This document shows positions 8,447-16,957 of a stretch of 64,000 nt of DNA, piece after piece. The DNA is from Streptomyces sp. LaPpAH-108 (GTDB lineage Bacteria; Actinomycetota; Actinomycetes; Streptomycetales; Streptomycetaceae): NCBI RefSeq assembly GCF_000373625.1, contig NZ_KB891987.1, forward strand, positions 609,080 through 673,079. The letters run 5' to 3'. Position numbers and translations under genes: made by a program. The notes below the pieces were generated by a model. It was not told where the DNA came from. It saw only the letters and a program-made list of their open reading frames with translations, and made no database searches. The stretch's first letter is position 1, and every line of letters begins with the position of its first letter.

Positions 8447-10084
8447 ATGGCCTCCTCCGACGAGCTGGGCGACCGCCGCGTCATCGTCATCGACACCCCG
8501 CCCACCCCCAACGGCAGCCTGCACATCGGCCACCTCGCGGGCCCGTTCATCGGCGCGGACGTCCACGCGCGCTATCTGCGGGCCACCGGCCGCAGCGTCC
8601 TGTACTCCTCGGGCACCGACGAGAGCCAGACGTACGTACTGGCCAGCGCCCGCAAGCTGGGCGTCGCCCCCGAGGAACTGGCCGGCCGCTCCTGGCAGGG
8701 CATCCGCGACACCCTGGCCACGATGGGCATGTCCGTCGACGGCTTCGCACCGTACGACGACGGCTACCGGGCCACGGTGCTGCGGTTCGTGCGGGAGCTG
8801 TACGACGCCGGGAAGTTCCGCACGCGTACGGTGCGGCTGCCGTACTCGGAGAAGTCCGGTGAGTTCCTGGTCGAGGGGCTGGTCTGCGGCGACTGTCCCG
8901 TCTGTCTCTCGGAGAGCCGGGGCGGCCTGTGCGAGACCTGCGGGCACCCCAACAACTTCGACGAGCTGATCGGCGCCCGCTCCACCGTCGACCCCACCGA
9001 CGTGCTGACCACCCGTGAGGCCACGATCCTCGTCCTGCCCATGGAGGAGTACCGGGACCGGCTCACCACCTACTACGCCGAGAAGCTGCCCTACCTCCGG
9101 CCGCACATGGCCCAGCTCATCCGCGAGCTGCTGGACCGCCCGCTGCCCGACTTCGCGATCACGTACCCCATCGGCTGGGGCATCCCGGCGCCGTTCCCCG
9201 AGACGCCGGGGCAGGTGATCAACGCCTGGGTCGAAGGCATCCCGGCCGTCATGTACACCACCGACTACGCGGCCCGGCAGCTCGGCGAGGAGACCGAGTC
9301 CTCCGACGAGCTGTGGCGGACCCGGCGCGACCACGAGCTGGTCTACTTCATCGGCTTCGACAACATCTGGTTCTGGGGCCTGACCCATCTGGCGCTGATC
9401 ATGGCGCACGAGGGCCGGTACATCGTGCCGGACGCCATGGTGGTCAACGAGTTCTACGAGCTGGAGAACGAGAAGTTCTCCACCAGCCGAGGCCACGTCC
9501 TGTACGCCGAGGAACTGCTCAAGGAGGTCCCCCGGGACCTCGTGCGCTTCTACCTCGCGCTGGCGAACCCGGAGAACCAGCGCACCAACTTCAGCCGGGC
9601 CGCCCTCGACAAGGTGACCGACGAGCGCCTGGTCGGGCCCTGGGAGCGGCTGCGCGCCCGGCTCGCCGAGGCGACCGAGCGGGCCGGGGACGGCGCGCTG
9701 CCCGTCTCCGACCGGGCCCGCAAGCACGCGGCGATCATGCTGGACCGCTTCGCCGGCTGCTACGAGCTGGAGAGCTACAGCCTCACCCGCGCCGCCGACC
9801 TGATCTGCGCCCAGCTGGAACGGCTGGACCGCTGGGCCGAACAACTCGACCTGACGGCAGGCGAGTTGGACCGTACGGCGCTGGGTGATCTGTTCGTCGA
9901 GGTCCGGGCGCTCATCGCCTGTGCCGCGCCGATCCTGATCGACCTGGCCGAGGCGGCGACGCTCACCGGCGGGTTCGACGGCTCCATCGGCTTCGAGGGC
10001 TTCGCGGTCTCCGAGGTCAAGCCGTTCGCGCTGCCCTCGTTCGCGCCGCCCTCGTCCGACACGCCCCCGGAAGAGGTCGGCTGA
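8447..10084 (+). CDS. Methionyl-tRNA synthetase-like enzyme of hydrazine biosynthesis
   Basis: A 545-residue class I aminoacyl-tRNA synthetase homologue. HIGH is intact (residues 26-29), and the KMSKS loop appears as KFSTS (about 343-347). A zinc knuckle has Cys147, Cys150, Cys153, Cys161 and Cys164. The C-terminal helical region resembles the anticodon-binding domain but is short, with no tRNA-binding extension. It is almost certainly not the housekeeping MetRS: it sits between a cupin and a flavin oxidase and matches the MetRS-like half of Spb40, which activates an amino acid (glycine there) and esterifies it to N6-hydroxylysine. ATG at 8447 follows the cupin stop by two bases. Confidence 0.9.
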   Translation: MASSDELGDRRVIVIDTPPTPNGSLHIGHLAGPFIGADVHARYLRATGRSVLYSSGTDESQTYVLASARKLGVAPEELAGRSWQGIRDTLATMGMSVDGFAPYDDGYRATVLRFVRELYDAGKFRTRTVRLPYSEKSGEFLVEGLVCGDCPVCLSESRGGLCETCGHPNNFDELIGARSTVDPTDVLTTREATILVLPMEEYRDRLTTYYAEKLPYLRPHMAQLIRELLDRPLPDFAITYPIGWGIPAPFPETPGQVINAWVEGIPAVMYTTDYAARQLGEETESSDELWRTRRDHELVYFIGFDNIWFWGLTHLALIMAHEGRYIVPDAMVVNEFYELENEKFSTSRGHVLYAEELLKEVPRDLVRFYLALANPENQRTNFSRAALDKVTDERLVGPWERLRARLAEATERAGDGALPVSDRARKHAAIMLDRFAGCYELESYSLTRAADLICAQLERLDRWAEQLDLTAGELDRTALGDLFVEVRALIACAAPILIDLAEAATLTGGFDGSIGFEGFAVSEVKPFALPSFAPPSSDTPPEEVG

Positions 10085-10088
10085 CATC

Positions 10089-11258
10089 GTGCGGATCATC
10101 GTCGTGGGCGGCGGGGTCATCGGCCTCCTCACCGCGCTGGAGTGCTCCCTGGCCGGTGCCGAGGTCGACGTCGTGGAGCGGGGCACGATCCCCAACCCCG
10201 AGGCCACCTCCTACGACCGGCACCGGGTGCTGCGCGCCCTGCACCCGGGTCCGGCGGAGGCCGCCGCCGCCGTCGAGGCCCACCACCGGTGGGCCGAGGT
10301 GGAGTCCCGGCTGCGTACGGTCGTCTACCACCGGGTGGGCGCGCTCACCGTACGGGGGCCGGGCGAACCCGAGGCGTCGCAGGCCGCGTTCGCCGAACTG
10401 CCGGGCGCGCTCCGGCTGGACGAGGACGAGATCACCGCGCGGTACCCCCAGCTGCGGCTGCCGCGCGGCAGCCGGGCCGTCCTCGAACGCGACGGCGGCG
10501 TCCTGCTCGCCGACCGCATCCTGGCCGGTGCCGCCGAGGTACTGGCCGCCCGGCCGGGGGTGCGGCTGCTGCCGGGGCATCAAGTGACCGGCGTCGAGGC
10601 GCCGTTCGGCCTGGTGCGCCTCGCGGACGGCACCGTGCTGCGTGGCGACGCCGTGGTGGTGGCCGCCGGACCGTGGTCGCGCGAGCTGCTGGCCCCGGAG
10701 TTCTCCGGCGGTCTGACGCTGTACCGGCAGACCCAGCTGATGTGCGCGGTGCCGCCGTCCCTGCGCGGACTGTGGGAGCGGACCCCGGCCATCCCCTCGC
10801 TCGGCACGGCGGAGGGCGCCTGGCTGGTGCCGCCGGTGGGCGGTGCCCCGCTGAAGCTGAGCGCGGCGGTCGCCTGCCGTCCGGCCGAGCGCACCGGCGA
10901 CCGCACCGCGCCCCGCGAGGTGCGCGCCCGTCTCGTACGGCACTTCGCCTCGCTGCTCAGCGGCTTCCGGGCCGAGTGGATCGAACGGGCCGAGGACAGC
11001 TACTACCTCGCCGACCGGGAGACCCACGGCCCGGTCCTCGGACAGCTGGGCGACGCCAACGCGTGGATCTACGCCGCCTGCGGCGGGTCCTCGTTCAAGT
11101 TCGCGCCGCTGATCGCCCGTTCCCTGGCCGGACGGGCCCTGGGCACGGGACCGCGCGTGCCCACCGGTCTGACCGCCGTCGACCATCCCGTCCGCATGCC
11201 CGGCGAACTCTCCCTCGCCGCTTCCCTCCACCACTCGACCACAGGAGTCGCACCATGA
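10089..11258 (+). CDS. FAD-dependent amino acid oxidase (DAO/sarcosine oxidase family)
   Basis: A 389-residue flavoprotein. The dinucleotide-binding GGGVIG is at residues 7-12, followed by an acid (VVERG) at the end of the second strand. The middle has the DAO substrate domain and the C-terminus the family's second FAD contact (YAACGGSSFKFAPLI). GTG start at 10089 lies four bases after the MetRS-like stop. In the s56-p1 route an FAD enzyme of this type oxidatively splits the lysine-glycine hydrazine adduct to give hydrazinoacetic acid, and I infer the same job here. It may instead oxidise another amino acid. Its stop overlaps the transporter start (ATGA). Confidence 0.85.
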   Translation: MRIIVVGGGVIGLLTALECSLAGAEVDVVERGTIPNPEATSYDRHRVLRALHPGPAEAAAAVEAHHRWAEVESRLRTVVYHRVGALTVRGPGEPEASQAAFAELPGALRLDEDEITARYPQLRLPRGSRAVLERDGGVLLADRILAGAAEVLAARPGVRLLPGHQVTGVEAPFGLVRLADGTVLRGDAVVVAAGPWSRELLAPEFSGGLTLYRQTQLMCAVPPSLRGLWERTPAIPSLGTAEGAWLVPPVGGAPLKLSAAVACRPAERTGDRTAPREVRARLVRHFASLLSGFRAEWIERAEDSYYLADRETHGPVLGQLGDANAWIYAACGGSSFKFAPLIARSLAGRALGTGPRVPTGLTAVDHPVRMPGELSLAASLHHSTTGVAP

Positions 11259-12616
11259 CCGCCGCACTGCTCGCCGGGCCCGATCAGGCGGGAGGGCCGC
11301 CCAAGGCCGACCGTGCCGAGTGGCTGATCCTCCCGGCGAACTTCGTCACCTTCCTGGGCAACGGCATCCAGCTGCTCGGTGCCTCCCTGCTGGTGCTGGA
11401 GAAGCAGCAGACCACGCTGTCGGTGGGCTGGCTGTTCATCGTGCTGGCCATTCCCCAGGTACTGCTCTCGGTGCCCTTCGGGCGGCTCGTCGACCGGTTC
11501 GACCGGCGGGTGATGTGCCTGGTGTGCGACGTGGCGAGCGCGGTGGTCGCGCTGGCGCTGCCCCTCGCCATCGCGCTGGGGGCGTCGACGCAGTACACGG
11601 CCTACGCGGTCACCTTCGCCCTCTCGGTGATCGCGGCGGCGTTCAACCCCGCGAGCAACGCGCTGGTGCGCGAGCGGGTGCGCTACGAACGGCTCGGGCC
11701 GTTCAACGCCAACTTCTCGATGTCCACGCAGGCCGGTTCGCTGCTGTCGGCGGCGGCGGGCGGCTTCCTGATCCAGATCTTCGGCCTGATGCCGGTGTTC
11801 TATTTCAACGCCGTCACCTTCGCGTTCTCCGCGCTCTGCTGGATGCTGCTCGGCAACAAACCCGCGGTGAACGCCGCCGAGGCCACCGAGGAGGGGGCCG
11901 AGGCACCGGCGACCGGGGGACCGGTCAAGCGCCTGGGGCTGCTCCTGACGGTCGGCAGCGTCAACATCACGGTCAGCAATGTGCTGCTCGTCGTCCTCGT
12001 CATCCAGGTGTTCAAGGAGCGGGCGGGCGTCTTCGGCCTGGTCGACGCGCTGGCCGGAGCGGGGATGCTGGTCGGCGCGGCGGTCTACAAACGGGTCTCG
12101 CACCGGTTCTCCAACCTCACGCTGGCCGCCTTCGGCTTCTTCGGCAACGCGGCGCTGATCGCCGTGGAGCCGTTCCACATCGCCGGTCTGATGGCGGCGA
12201 TCCCGTTCGCCGCGTTCTCCTTCGGCTTCGCGGCGATCTCCTCGCGGACCCTGCTGATGCGCGCCATCGAGGACAGCCGCTCGGGCCGGGTGTTCGGCAC
12301 CGTCAACGCGGTGAGCCTGGCCAGCGGCCTCGTCGCCACGATCGCGCTGTCCTACCTCGCCGACCACCACTCGGTGGCCTCCGCCTTCTGGGCCCTGTCC
12401 GTGCTGATCGGTGTGGTCCCGCTGGTCACGATCGCCACCCTGCGGGGCTTCTACGCACAGCAGGCGCGGGAGCAGGAGCAGACGGCCCGGGCGAAGACCG
12501 CCGAGCCCGCCGCCACCCCTGCCCCCACCGCCGAGCCCGCCGCGTCCACCGCCCCCGACCTGCCCGGCGCGCCGGACGCGACCGAGGCCGCCGTGGCCCC
12601 GCCGCCCGCCCACTGA
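11255..12616 (+). CDS. MFS transporter, probable product exporter
   Basis: A 453-residue major facilitator superfamily protein with about twelve membrane segments, beginning WLILPANFVTFLGNGIQLLG. The MFS loop motif appears as GRLVDRFDRRVM between segments 2 and 3. The last ~45 residues are a cytoplasmic Ala/Pro/Thr-rich tail. The ATG at 11255 overlaps the oxidase stop (ATGA). As the only MFS gene inside the cluster it is the obvious candidate for export of the product and self-resistance. The substrate is unknown. Confidence 0.87.
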   Translation: MTAALLAGPDQAGGPPKADRAEWLILPANFVTFLGNGIQLLGASLLVLEKQQTTLSVGWLFIVLAIPQVLLSVPFGRLVDRFDRRVMCLVCDVASAVVALALPLAIALGASTQYTAYAVTFALSVIAAAFNPASNALVRERVRYERLGPFNANFSMSTQAGSLLSAAAGGFLIQIFGLMPVFYFNAVTFAFSALCWMLLGNKPAVNAAEATEEGAEAPATGGPVKRLGLLLTVGSVNITVSNVLLVVLVIQVFKERAGVFGLVDALAGAGMLVGAAVYKRVSHRFSNLTLAAFGFFGNAALIAVEPFHIAGLMAAIPFAAFSFGFAAISSRTLLMRAIEDSRSGRVFGTVNAVSLASGLVATIALSYLADHHSVASAFWALSVLIGVVPLVTIATLRGFYAQQAREQEQTARAKTAEPAATPAPTAEPAASTAPDLPGAPDATEAAVAPPPAH

Positions 12617-12633
12617 CCGAAGGAGCACGAGCC

Positions 12634-13878
12634 ATGAAGCTGCTCGCCGTCGAGGCTCTGCAGAACGCGCACTACTACCTGTCGCGGTACGGCCAGGTGG
12701 AGGAGTTCGGGGCTGACCTGTACGTATTGAACGGTGTGGGCGAGGAGGACTACTGGCCCGCCGACCGCTACCGCGTCGTCGGCTCCCAGCACATCGACGA
12801 CATCGTCGCCGCCGCCCGCGCCTGGCACGAGGAGGAGGACTTCGAGGGCGTGCTGACGTTCTCGGAGGCCGGGGTCGTGGCCGTGGCCGCGGTCGCCGAG
12901 GCGCTGGGCCTGCCCGGCGTCGGCGTGGAGGCCGCCCGCACCAGCCGCAACAAGTACCTGATGCGCCAGGCCCACGAGAAGGGCGGCGCCCCCGTCCCGG
13001 GCTTCCGCCTCGTGCCCGAACTGGCCGACGCGCTCGCCGCGGCCGAGGAGTTCGGCTACCCGGTGATCCTCAAGCCGACCCTCGGCGCGGCCAGCAACTT
13101 CGTCTTCCGGATCGAGAACGCGGACGACATGGCCGAGCGCTTCCCGCAGGCGCTCGCGGGCATCGACGACATGTCCTGGTACCGGATGGAGGCCCAGGGC
13201 ATCGACCTCGGCCCGCAGGGTCTGCTGGTGGAGTCCTTCCTGGACGGCCGGGAGTTCCTGTGCGAGGCGGTCGCCTGGGACGGCGAGGTGTACCTCGGCT
13301 CGATCGTGGACCGGGTCACCGTCGAGGGCGACACCTTCGACGACGACGTGCACGCCGCGCCGACCTCGCTCGCCCCCGACCAGATCGAGGCCCTGCACCA
13401 AGCGGTCCGCGCCGGGGTCCGCGCCCAGGGCGTCACCCACGGCACGCTGCACGCCGAGGTCCGCTACCACCAGGGCGTGCCGCACATCCTGGAGATCGCG
13501 ATCCGGCCCGGCGGCGGCGGGCTCGACCACATCGCCCGGCTGACCGCGGACCACTGCCCGATCCGCACCCTCATGGACACCGCCCGCGGGGTCCACCCGA
13601 AGACCGGTCCGTACACCCCGACCGGTGTGCACATCGCCGGCATGGCGCTGCTGTGCGACTCGGGGCGGATCGCGGAGGTCGTCGTCCCGGACGAGGTCAC
13701 CGGCTCCGACAAGGTGTTCTTCTTCAAGATCACGGCCCGGCCCGGGGACGTCATCCGCCGCCCCCCGGAGGGCAATTCCATCCTCGGCTTCCTCGGTGTC
13801 ACCGGCACCTCGTTCGAGGACGCGATGAGCACGGCGACGGACCTCGCCCGCGCCATCGACGTACGGCTCACCCGCTGA
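12634..13878 (+). CDS. ATP-grasp ligase (second in cluster)
   Basis: A 414-residue ATP-grasp enzyme. The N-terminal ~90 residues are the pre-grasp domain; SRNKYLMR and YPVILKPTLGAASNFVF carry the ATP-contacting lysines, and the acid/asparagine metal site lies around LHAEVRYHQ and LEIAIRPGGGGLDHI. The usual ExNxRxGG is altered to EIAIRPGGGG, with Ala in the Asn position, which may change metal binding or substrate choice. ATG at 12634 is preceded by GAAGGAGC. It is likely to couple a carboxylate to an amine or hydrazine in the pathway. It is not a close copy of the ATP-grasp enzyme at 4497-5750. Confidence 0.87.
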   Translation: MKLLAVEALQNAHYYLSRYGQVEEFGADLYVLNGVGEEDYWPADRYRVVGSQHIDDIVAAARAWHEEEDFEGVLTFSEAGVVAVAAVAEALGLPGVGVEAARTSRNKYLMRQAHEKGGAPVPGFRLVPELADALAAAEEFGYPVILKPTLGAASNFVFRIENADDMAERFPQALAGIDDMSWYRMEAQGIDLGPQGLLVESFLDGREFLCEAVAWDGEVYLGSIVDRVTVEGDTFDDDVHAAPTSLAPDQIEALHQAVRAGVRAQGVTHGTLHAEVRYHQGVPHILEIAIRPGGGGLDHIARLTADHCPIRTLMDTARGVHPKTGPYTPTGVHIAGMALLCDSGRIAEVVVPDEVTGSDKVFFFKITARPGDVIRRPPEGNSILGFLGVTGTSFEDAMSTATDLARAIDVRLTR

Positions 13879-13925
13879 CCACCGTCACCCGGCCCGACTC
13901 CGTTCCCACCACCCCAGGGAGAGAC

Positions 13926-14789
13926 ATGCCGTACACCGAACCGATCCTGCCGCAGCACAGCGCCGAGGGGACCGGTGCCCGCACCGTGACCCCGCGCAGA
14001 CTGCTGATGTGCCGTCCCAGCCACTTCGACGTGCACTACTCGATCAACCCGTGGATGCACCCGGAGAAGCCCGTCGACACCGAGCTGGCGCTCGCCCAGT
14101 GGAACACCCTGCGGGCGCTGTACGAGGAGCTGGGGCACACCGTCGAGGTGATCGAGCCGGTGGCCGGGCTGCCCGACATGGTGTTCGCCGCCAACGGCGC
14201 CACCGTCGTCGACGGCAAGGTGTTCGGCGCGCGTTTCCGGCACGCCGAGCGCACCGCCGAGGGGCCCGCCTATCTCGACTGGTTCCGCGCCCAGGGCTAC
14301 ACGGAGCTGCGGTGGCCGGAGTACATCAACGAGGGCGAGGGCGACTATCTGCTGGCCGGGCGCAGGCTGCTGGCCGGTACGGGCTTTCGCACCGACCCCC
14401 GCTCGCACGCCGAGGCGCAGGAGTTCTTCGGGGTGCCCGTCACCGGACTGACCCTGGTCGACCCGGAGTTCTACCACCTGGACACCGCGCTCGCGGTGCT
14501 GTCCGACACCGAGGTCATGTACTACCCGGCGGCGTTCACGCCGGGCAGCCGGGCCGTGCTGCGCGAGCTGTACCCGGACGCGATCCTCGCGACCGACGCG
14601 GACGCCGCGGTCTTCGGCCTCAACGCCTTCAGCGACGGCCGCAACGTCCTGCTGCCGCAGGCGGCGACCCACCTCATCGACGCACTGCGCGCCCGGGGCT
14701 TCGCGCCGCGCGGCGTGGACCTGTCCGAGCTGCTCAAGGCGGGCGGCAGCGTCAAGTGCTGCACGCTGGAGCTGCGCGACGCCGCCTGA
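13926..14789 (+). CDS. Dimethylargininase-like guanidino hydrolase
   Basis: A 287-residue protein of the pentein/amidinotransferase fold, closest in sequence style to Streptomyces N,N-dimethylarginine dimethylaminohydrolases. Signature pieces are LLMCRPSHFDV, SINPWM, LPDMVFAANGA, EGEGDYL, the catalytic-His region FYHLDTAL, and the nucleophile region GGSVKCCTLEL at the C-terminus. Full length with all expected catalytic motifs, it should be active. Family members hydrolyse (methyl)arginine to citrulline plus an amine. In the cluster it could make citrulline or deguanidylate an intermediate (inference). The common Streptomyces homologue is a metabolic gene near ornithine aminotransferase; this copy is in a biosynthetic operon. 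Confidence 0.87.
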   Translation: MPYTEPILPQHSAEGTGARTVTPRRLLMCRPSHFDVHYSINPWMHPEKPVDTELALAQWNTLRALYEELGHTVEVIEPVAGLPDMVFAANGATVVDGKVFGARFRHAERTAEGPAYLDWFRAQGYTELRWPEYINEGEGDYLLAGRRLLAGTGFRTDPRSHAEAQEFFGVPVTGLTLVDPEFYHLDTALAVLSDTEVMYYPAAFTPGSRAVLRELYPDAILATDADAAVFGLNAFSDGRNVLLPQAATHLIDALRARGFAPRGVDLSELLKAGGSVKCCTLELRDAA

Positions 14790-14816
14790 GCCATCCCACC
14801 AGCCACGGAGCGCAAA

Positions 14817-15176
14817 GTGATCAACTACGACGGCAAGCGGTTCAGGAAGGTGACGGCAGGCCCCGAGGCCCCCGTCGCGCACTACCGCCAGGACGGCGAC
14901 CTGGTCTGGGGCTCCTCCGCGGGCGCGGACGTGCGCCGCGGCTCCCTGACGGGTCTGGCCGCCCCCGACGGCACGCTCACCTTCGCCTACACGATGGTGC
15001 TCGCCAACGGCCGGACCGTCTCCGGCCGTTGCGAGAGCGTCCCCGAGGTCCTGCCCGACGGCCGGATCCGGCTGCACGAGACCTGGGAGCGGTACGGCCC
15101 CGACGCGGACAGCGGCACCTCCTGCATCGAAGAGCTTCCCCGTGACGTCACTTCCCCCGAGCGAGGACAGTCATGA
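14817..15176 (+). CDS. Small lipocalin-like protein, unknown function
   Basis: A 119-residue protein starting with GTG at 14817. Alternating hydrophobic strands (FRKVTAGPEA, DLVWGSSAG, LTFAYTMV, GRIRLHETWERYG) indicate a small beta barrel. It resembles proteins sometimes annotated as N-acetylglutamate synthase-like in Bacillus and actinobacteria, a name I do not trust as a function. No catalytic motif is evident. Its stop overlaps the ATG of the next gene (ATGA), so it is co-translated with the solute-binding protein. It might bind a small ligand or intermediate. Confidence 0.65.
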   Translation: MINYDGKRFRKVTAGPEAPVAHYRQDGDLVWGSSAGADVRRGSLTGLAAPDGTLTFAYTMVLANGRTVSGRCESVPEVLPDGRIRLHETWERYGPDADSGTSCIEELPRDVTSPERGQS

Positions 15177-16957
15177 CCCGGACTCCGCGCAAGGGCGGCA
15201 CCATCAGCTGGGCCTGCACCCCCGGCTTCCCGCCCGCCTGCATCTTCCCGCTGCTGCCCCCGGGCCGGTTCGGCGCCCGCAGCCTCTACGAGTTCCAGAT
15301 GCTGATGTACCGGCCGCTGTACTGGTACGGCACCCAGGGCGACGCCCGCGTCGACCACGAGCTGAGCATGGCCGAGCCGCCCGAGTGGAGCGCGGACGGC
15401 CGCACCGCGACCCTCACCGTCAAGCCGTACCGGTGGTCGAACGGCGAGACGGTGAACGCGGACGGCGTCATGCTCTGGATGCATCTGCTGGAGGCGAAGA
15501 AGGAGGAGTACGGCGGCTATGTGCCGGGCTTCTTCCCGGACAACCTGACCTCCTACGAGAAGGTCGCCGAGGACAAGGTCCGCTTCACCTTCGACAGGGC
15601 GTACGCGCACAACTGGGTCCTGATGAACCAGTTCAGCCTGATCACGCCGCTGCCGAAAGCCTGGGACCGTACCGCCGAGGGCCCGGCCGACGCCACGCAC
15701 CACAAGGAGCAGGCGTACGCCGTCTACGACTACCTGATGGCGCAGAACGGCGACGTGTACGCGGAGGACAACAGCGCCCGCACCCGCTGGCCGGACAGCC
15801 CCGTCTGGTCGGTCGTCAACGGCCCCTGGAAGCTGGCCGAGTACACGAGGGACGGCCTGGTCCGGATGGTGCCCAACCCGTCCTACTCCGGCCCGAACAA
15901 GCCGTACGCCGACGAGTTCCGCCTGGTGCCCACCGACACCGACGAGCAGCAGTACGGGTGGCTGGAGGAGGGCCCGCACGGTCCTGACGCCATCCACATG
16001 GGCTTCCTGCCCTTCGACCGGATCACCGAGCCCACCACCGACCCGACGACCGGCGGCCCCAACCCGCTGGCCGAGCACTACCGGATCGTCCCGCAGATCC
16101 TGTACTCCATCCACTACTTCCCGTTCAACTTCTCCAACCCGACGATCGCCGGGAAGATCTTCCGCCAGCTGTACTTCCGGCAGGCCCTGCAGACCTGTCT
16201 CGACCAGGACGGCTCCTTCCGGGAGATCTACCAGGGCTACGGCTATCCGACCTACGGCCCGGTCCCGGCCCTGCCGGTCACCGAACTGCTCTCCCCGGCC
16301 CAGAAGTCCAACCCGTTCCCCTTCGACGTGGACAAGGCCCGGCGGCTGCTCGCCGACAACGGCTGGGACACCTCGGTCACCCCGGCCATCTGCGTCAACG
16401 CCGGTACCGGCGCGGGCCAGGCGGGCGAGGGCATCCCCGAGGGCACCCGGCTGACCGTCACCCTGCGGTACGCCTCCGGGCACGAGAAGACCCTGGCCCG
16501 GCTCCTGCGCACATTCCGCGACGACGCCGCCCGGGCCGGCATCGAGCTGGTCCTCGAAGAGGTGCACCCCTCCGTCCTGGTCGGCCAGGACACCACCGGC
16601 ACCACCACCTGGGAGCTGTCCTGCTGGAACGGCGGCTGGGTGTACGGGCCGAACTTCCACCCCACGGGCGAACTGCTCTACCGCACCGGCGCGGGCTGCA
16701 ACTTCGGCAGCTACTCGGACCCGGTCGCCGACGAGCTGATCGAGAAGACGGTCACCAGCGACGACCTCGCCGACATGTACGCCTACCAGGACTACGTGGC
16801 CGAGCAGGTCCCGGTGATCTGGATGCCCAACTTCCCGCTGCGCGTCTTCGAGGTCGCGCACGGCCTCCAGGGCGTCGAACCGGTCAACCCGCTCGGCTTC
16901 ATCAACCCCGAGAACTGGTACTTCACCGAGGATCCGGACAGCTCCGATGGGCACTGA
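15173..16957 (+). CDS. Family 5 (peptide/nickel) solute-binding protein lacking a signal peptide
   Basis: A 594-residue SBP_bac_5 protein with the normal family order: GGTISWACTPG strand, middle peptide-binding lobe (SNGETVNADGVMLWMHLLEA), and a C-terminal region ending near the helix LADMYAYQDYVAEQ. It begins MTRTPRKGGTISW, directly at the domain, with no Sec signal, twin-arginine motif or lipobox, and no upstream in-frame start that would add one because the previous gene overlaps. No permease or ATPase genes accompany it. It is probably cytoplasmic or uses an unusual route. The clavulanic acid cluster has the precedent of OppA-type proteins acting in biosynthesis, so an enzymatic or ligand-carrier role is possible (inference). 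Confidence 0.85.
   Translation: MTRTPRKGGTISWACTPGFPPACIFPLLPPGRFGARSLYEFQMLMYRPLYWYGTQGDARVDHELSMAEPPEWSADGRTATLTVKPYRWSNGETVNADGVMLWMHLLEAKKEEYGGYVPGFFPDNLTSYEKVAEDKVRFTFDRAYAHNWVLMNQFSLITPLPKAWDRTAEGPADATHHKEQAYAVYDYLMAQNGDVYAEDNSARTRWPDSPVWSVVNGPWKLAEYTRDGLVRMVPNPSYSGPNKPYADEFRLVPTDTDEQQYGWLEEGPHGPDAIHMGFLPFDRITEPTTDPTTGGPNPLAEHYRIVPQILYSIHYFPFNFSNPTIAGKIFRQLYFRQALQTCLDQDGSFREIYQGYGYPTYGPVPALPVTELLSPAQKSNPFPFDVDKARRLLADNGWDTSVTPAICVNAGTGAGQAGEGIPEGTRLTVTLRYASGHEKTLARLLRTFRDDAARAGIELVLEEVHPSVLVGQDTTGTTTWELSCWNGGWVYGPNFHPTGELLYRTGAGCNFGSYSDPVADELIEKTVTSDDLADMYAYQDYVAEQVPVIWMPNFPLRVFEVAHGLQGVEPVNPLGFINPENWYFTEDPDSSDGH

Noticed and set aside
8447..10084. Antibiotic-resistant duplicate methionyl-tRNA synthetase
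   Set aside because: Its position between a cupin and a DAO-type oxidase, downstream of an N-monooxygenase, fits hydrazine synthetase better than a resistance copy; resistance cannot be wholly excluded.
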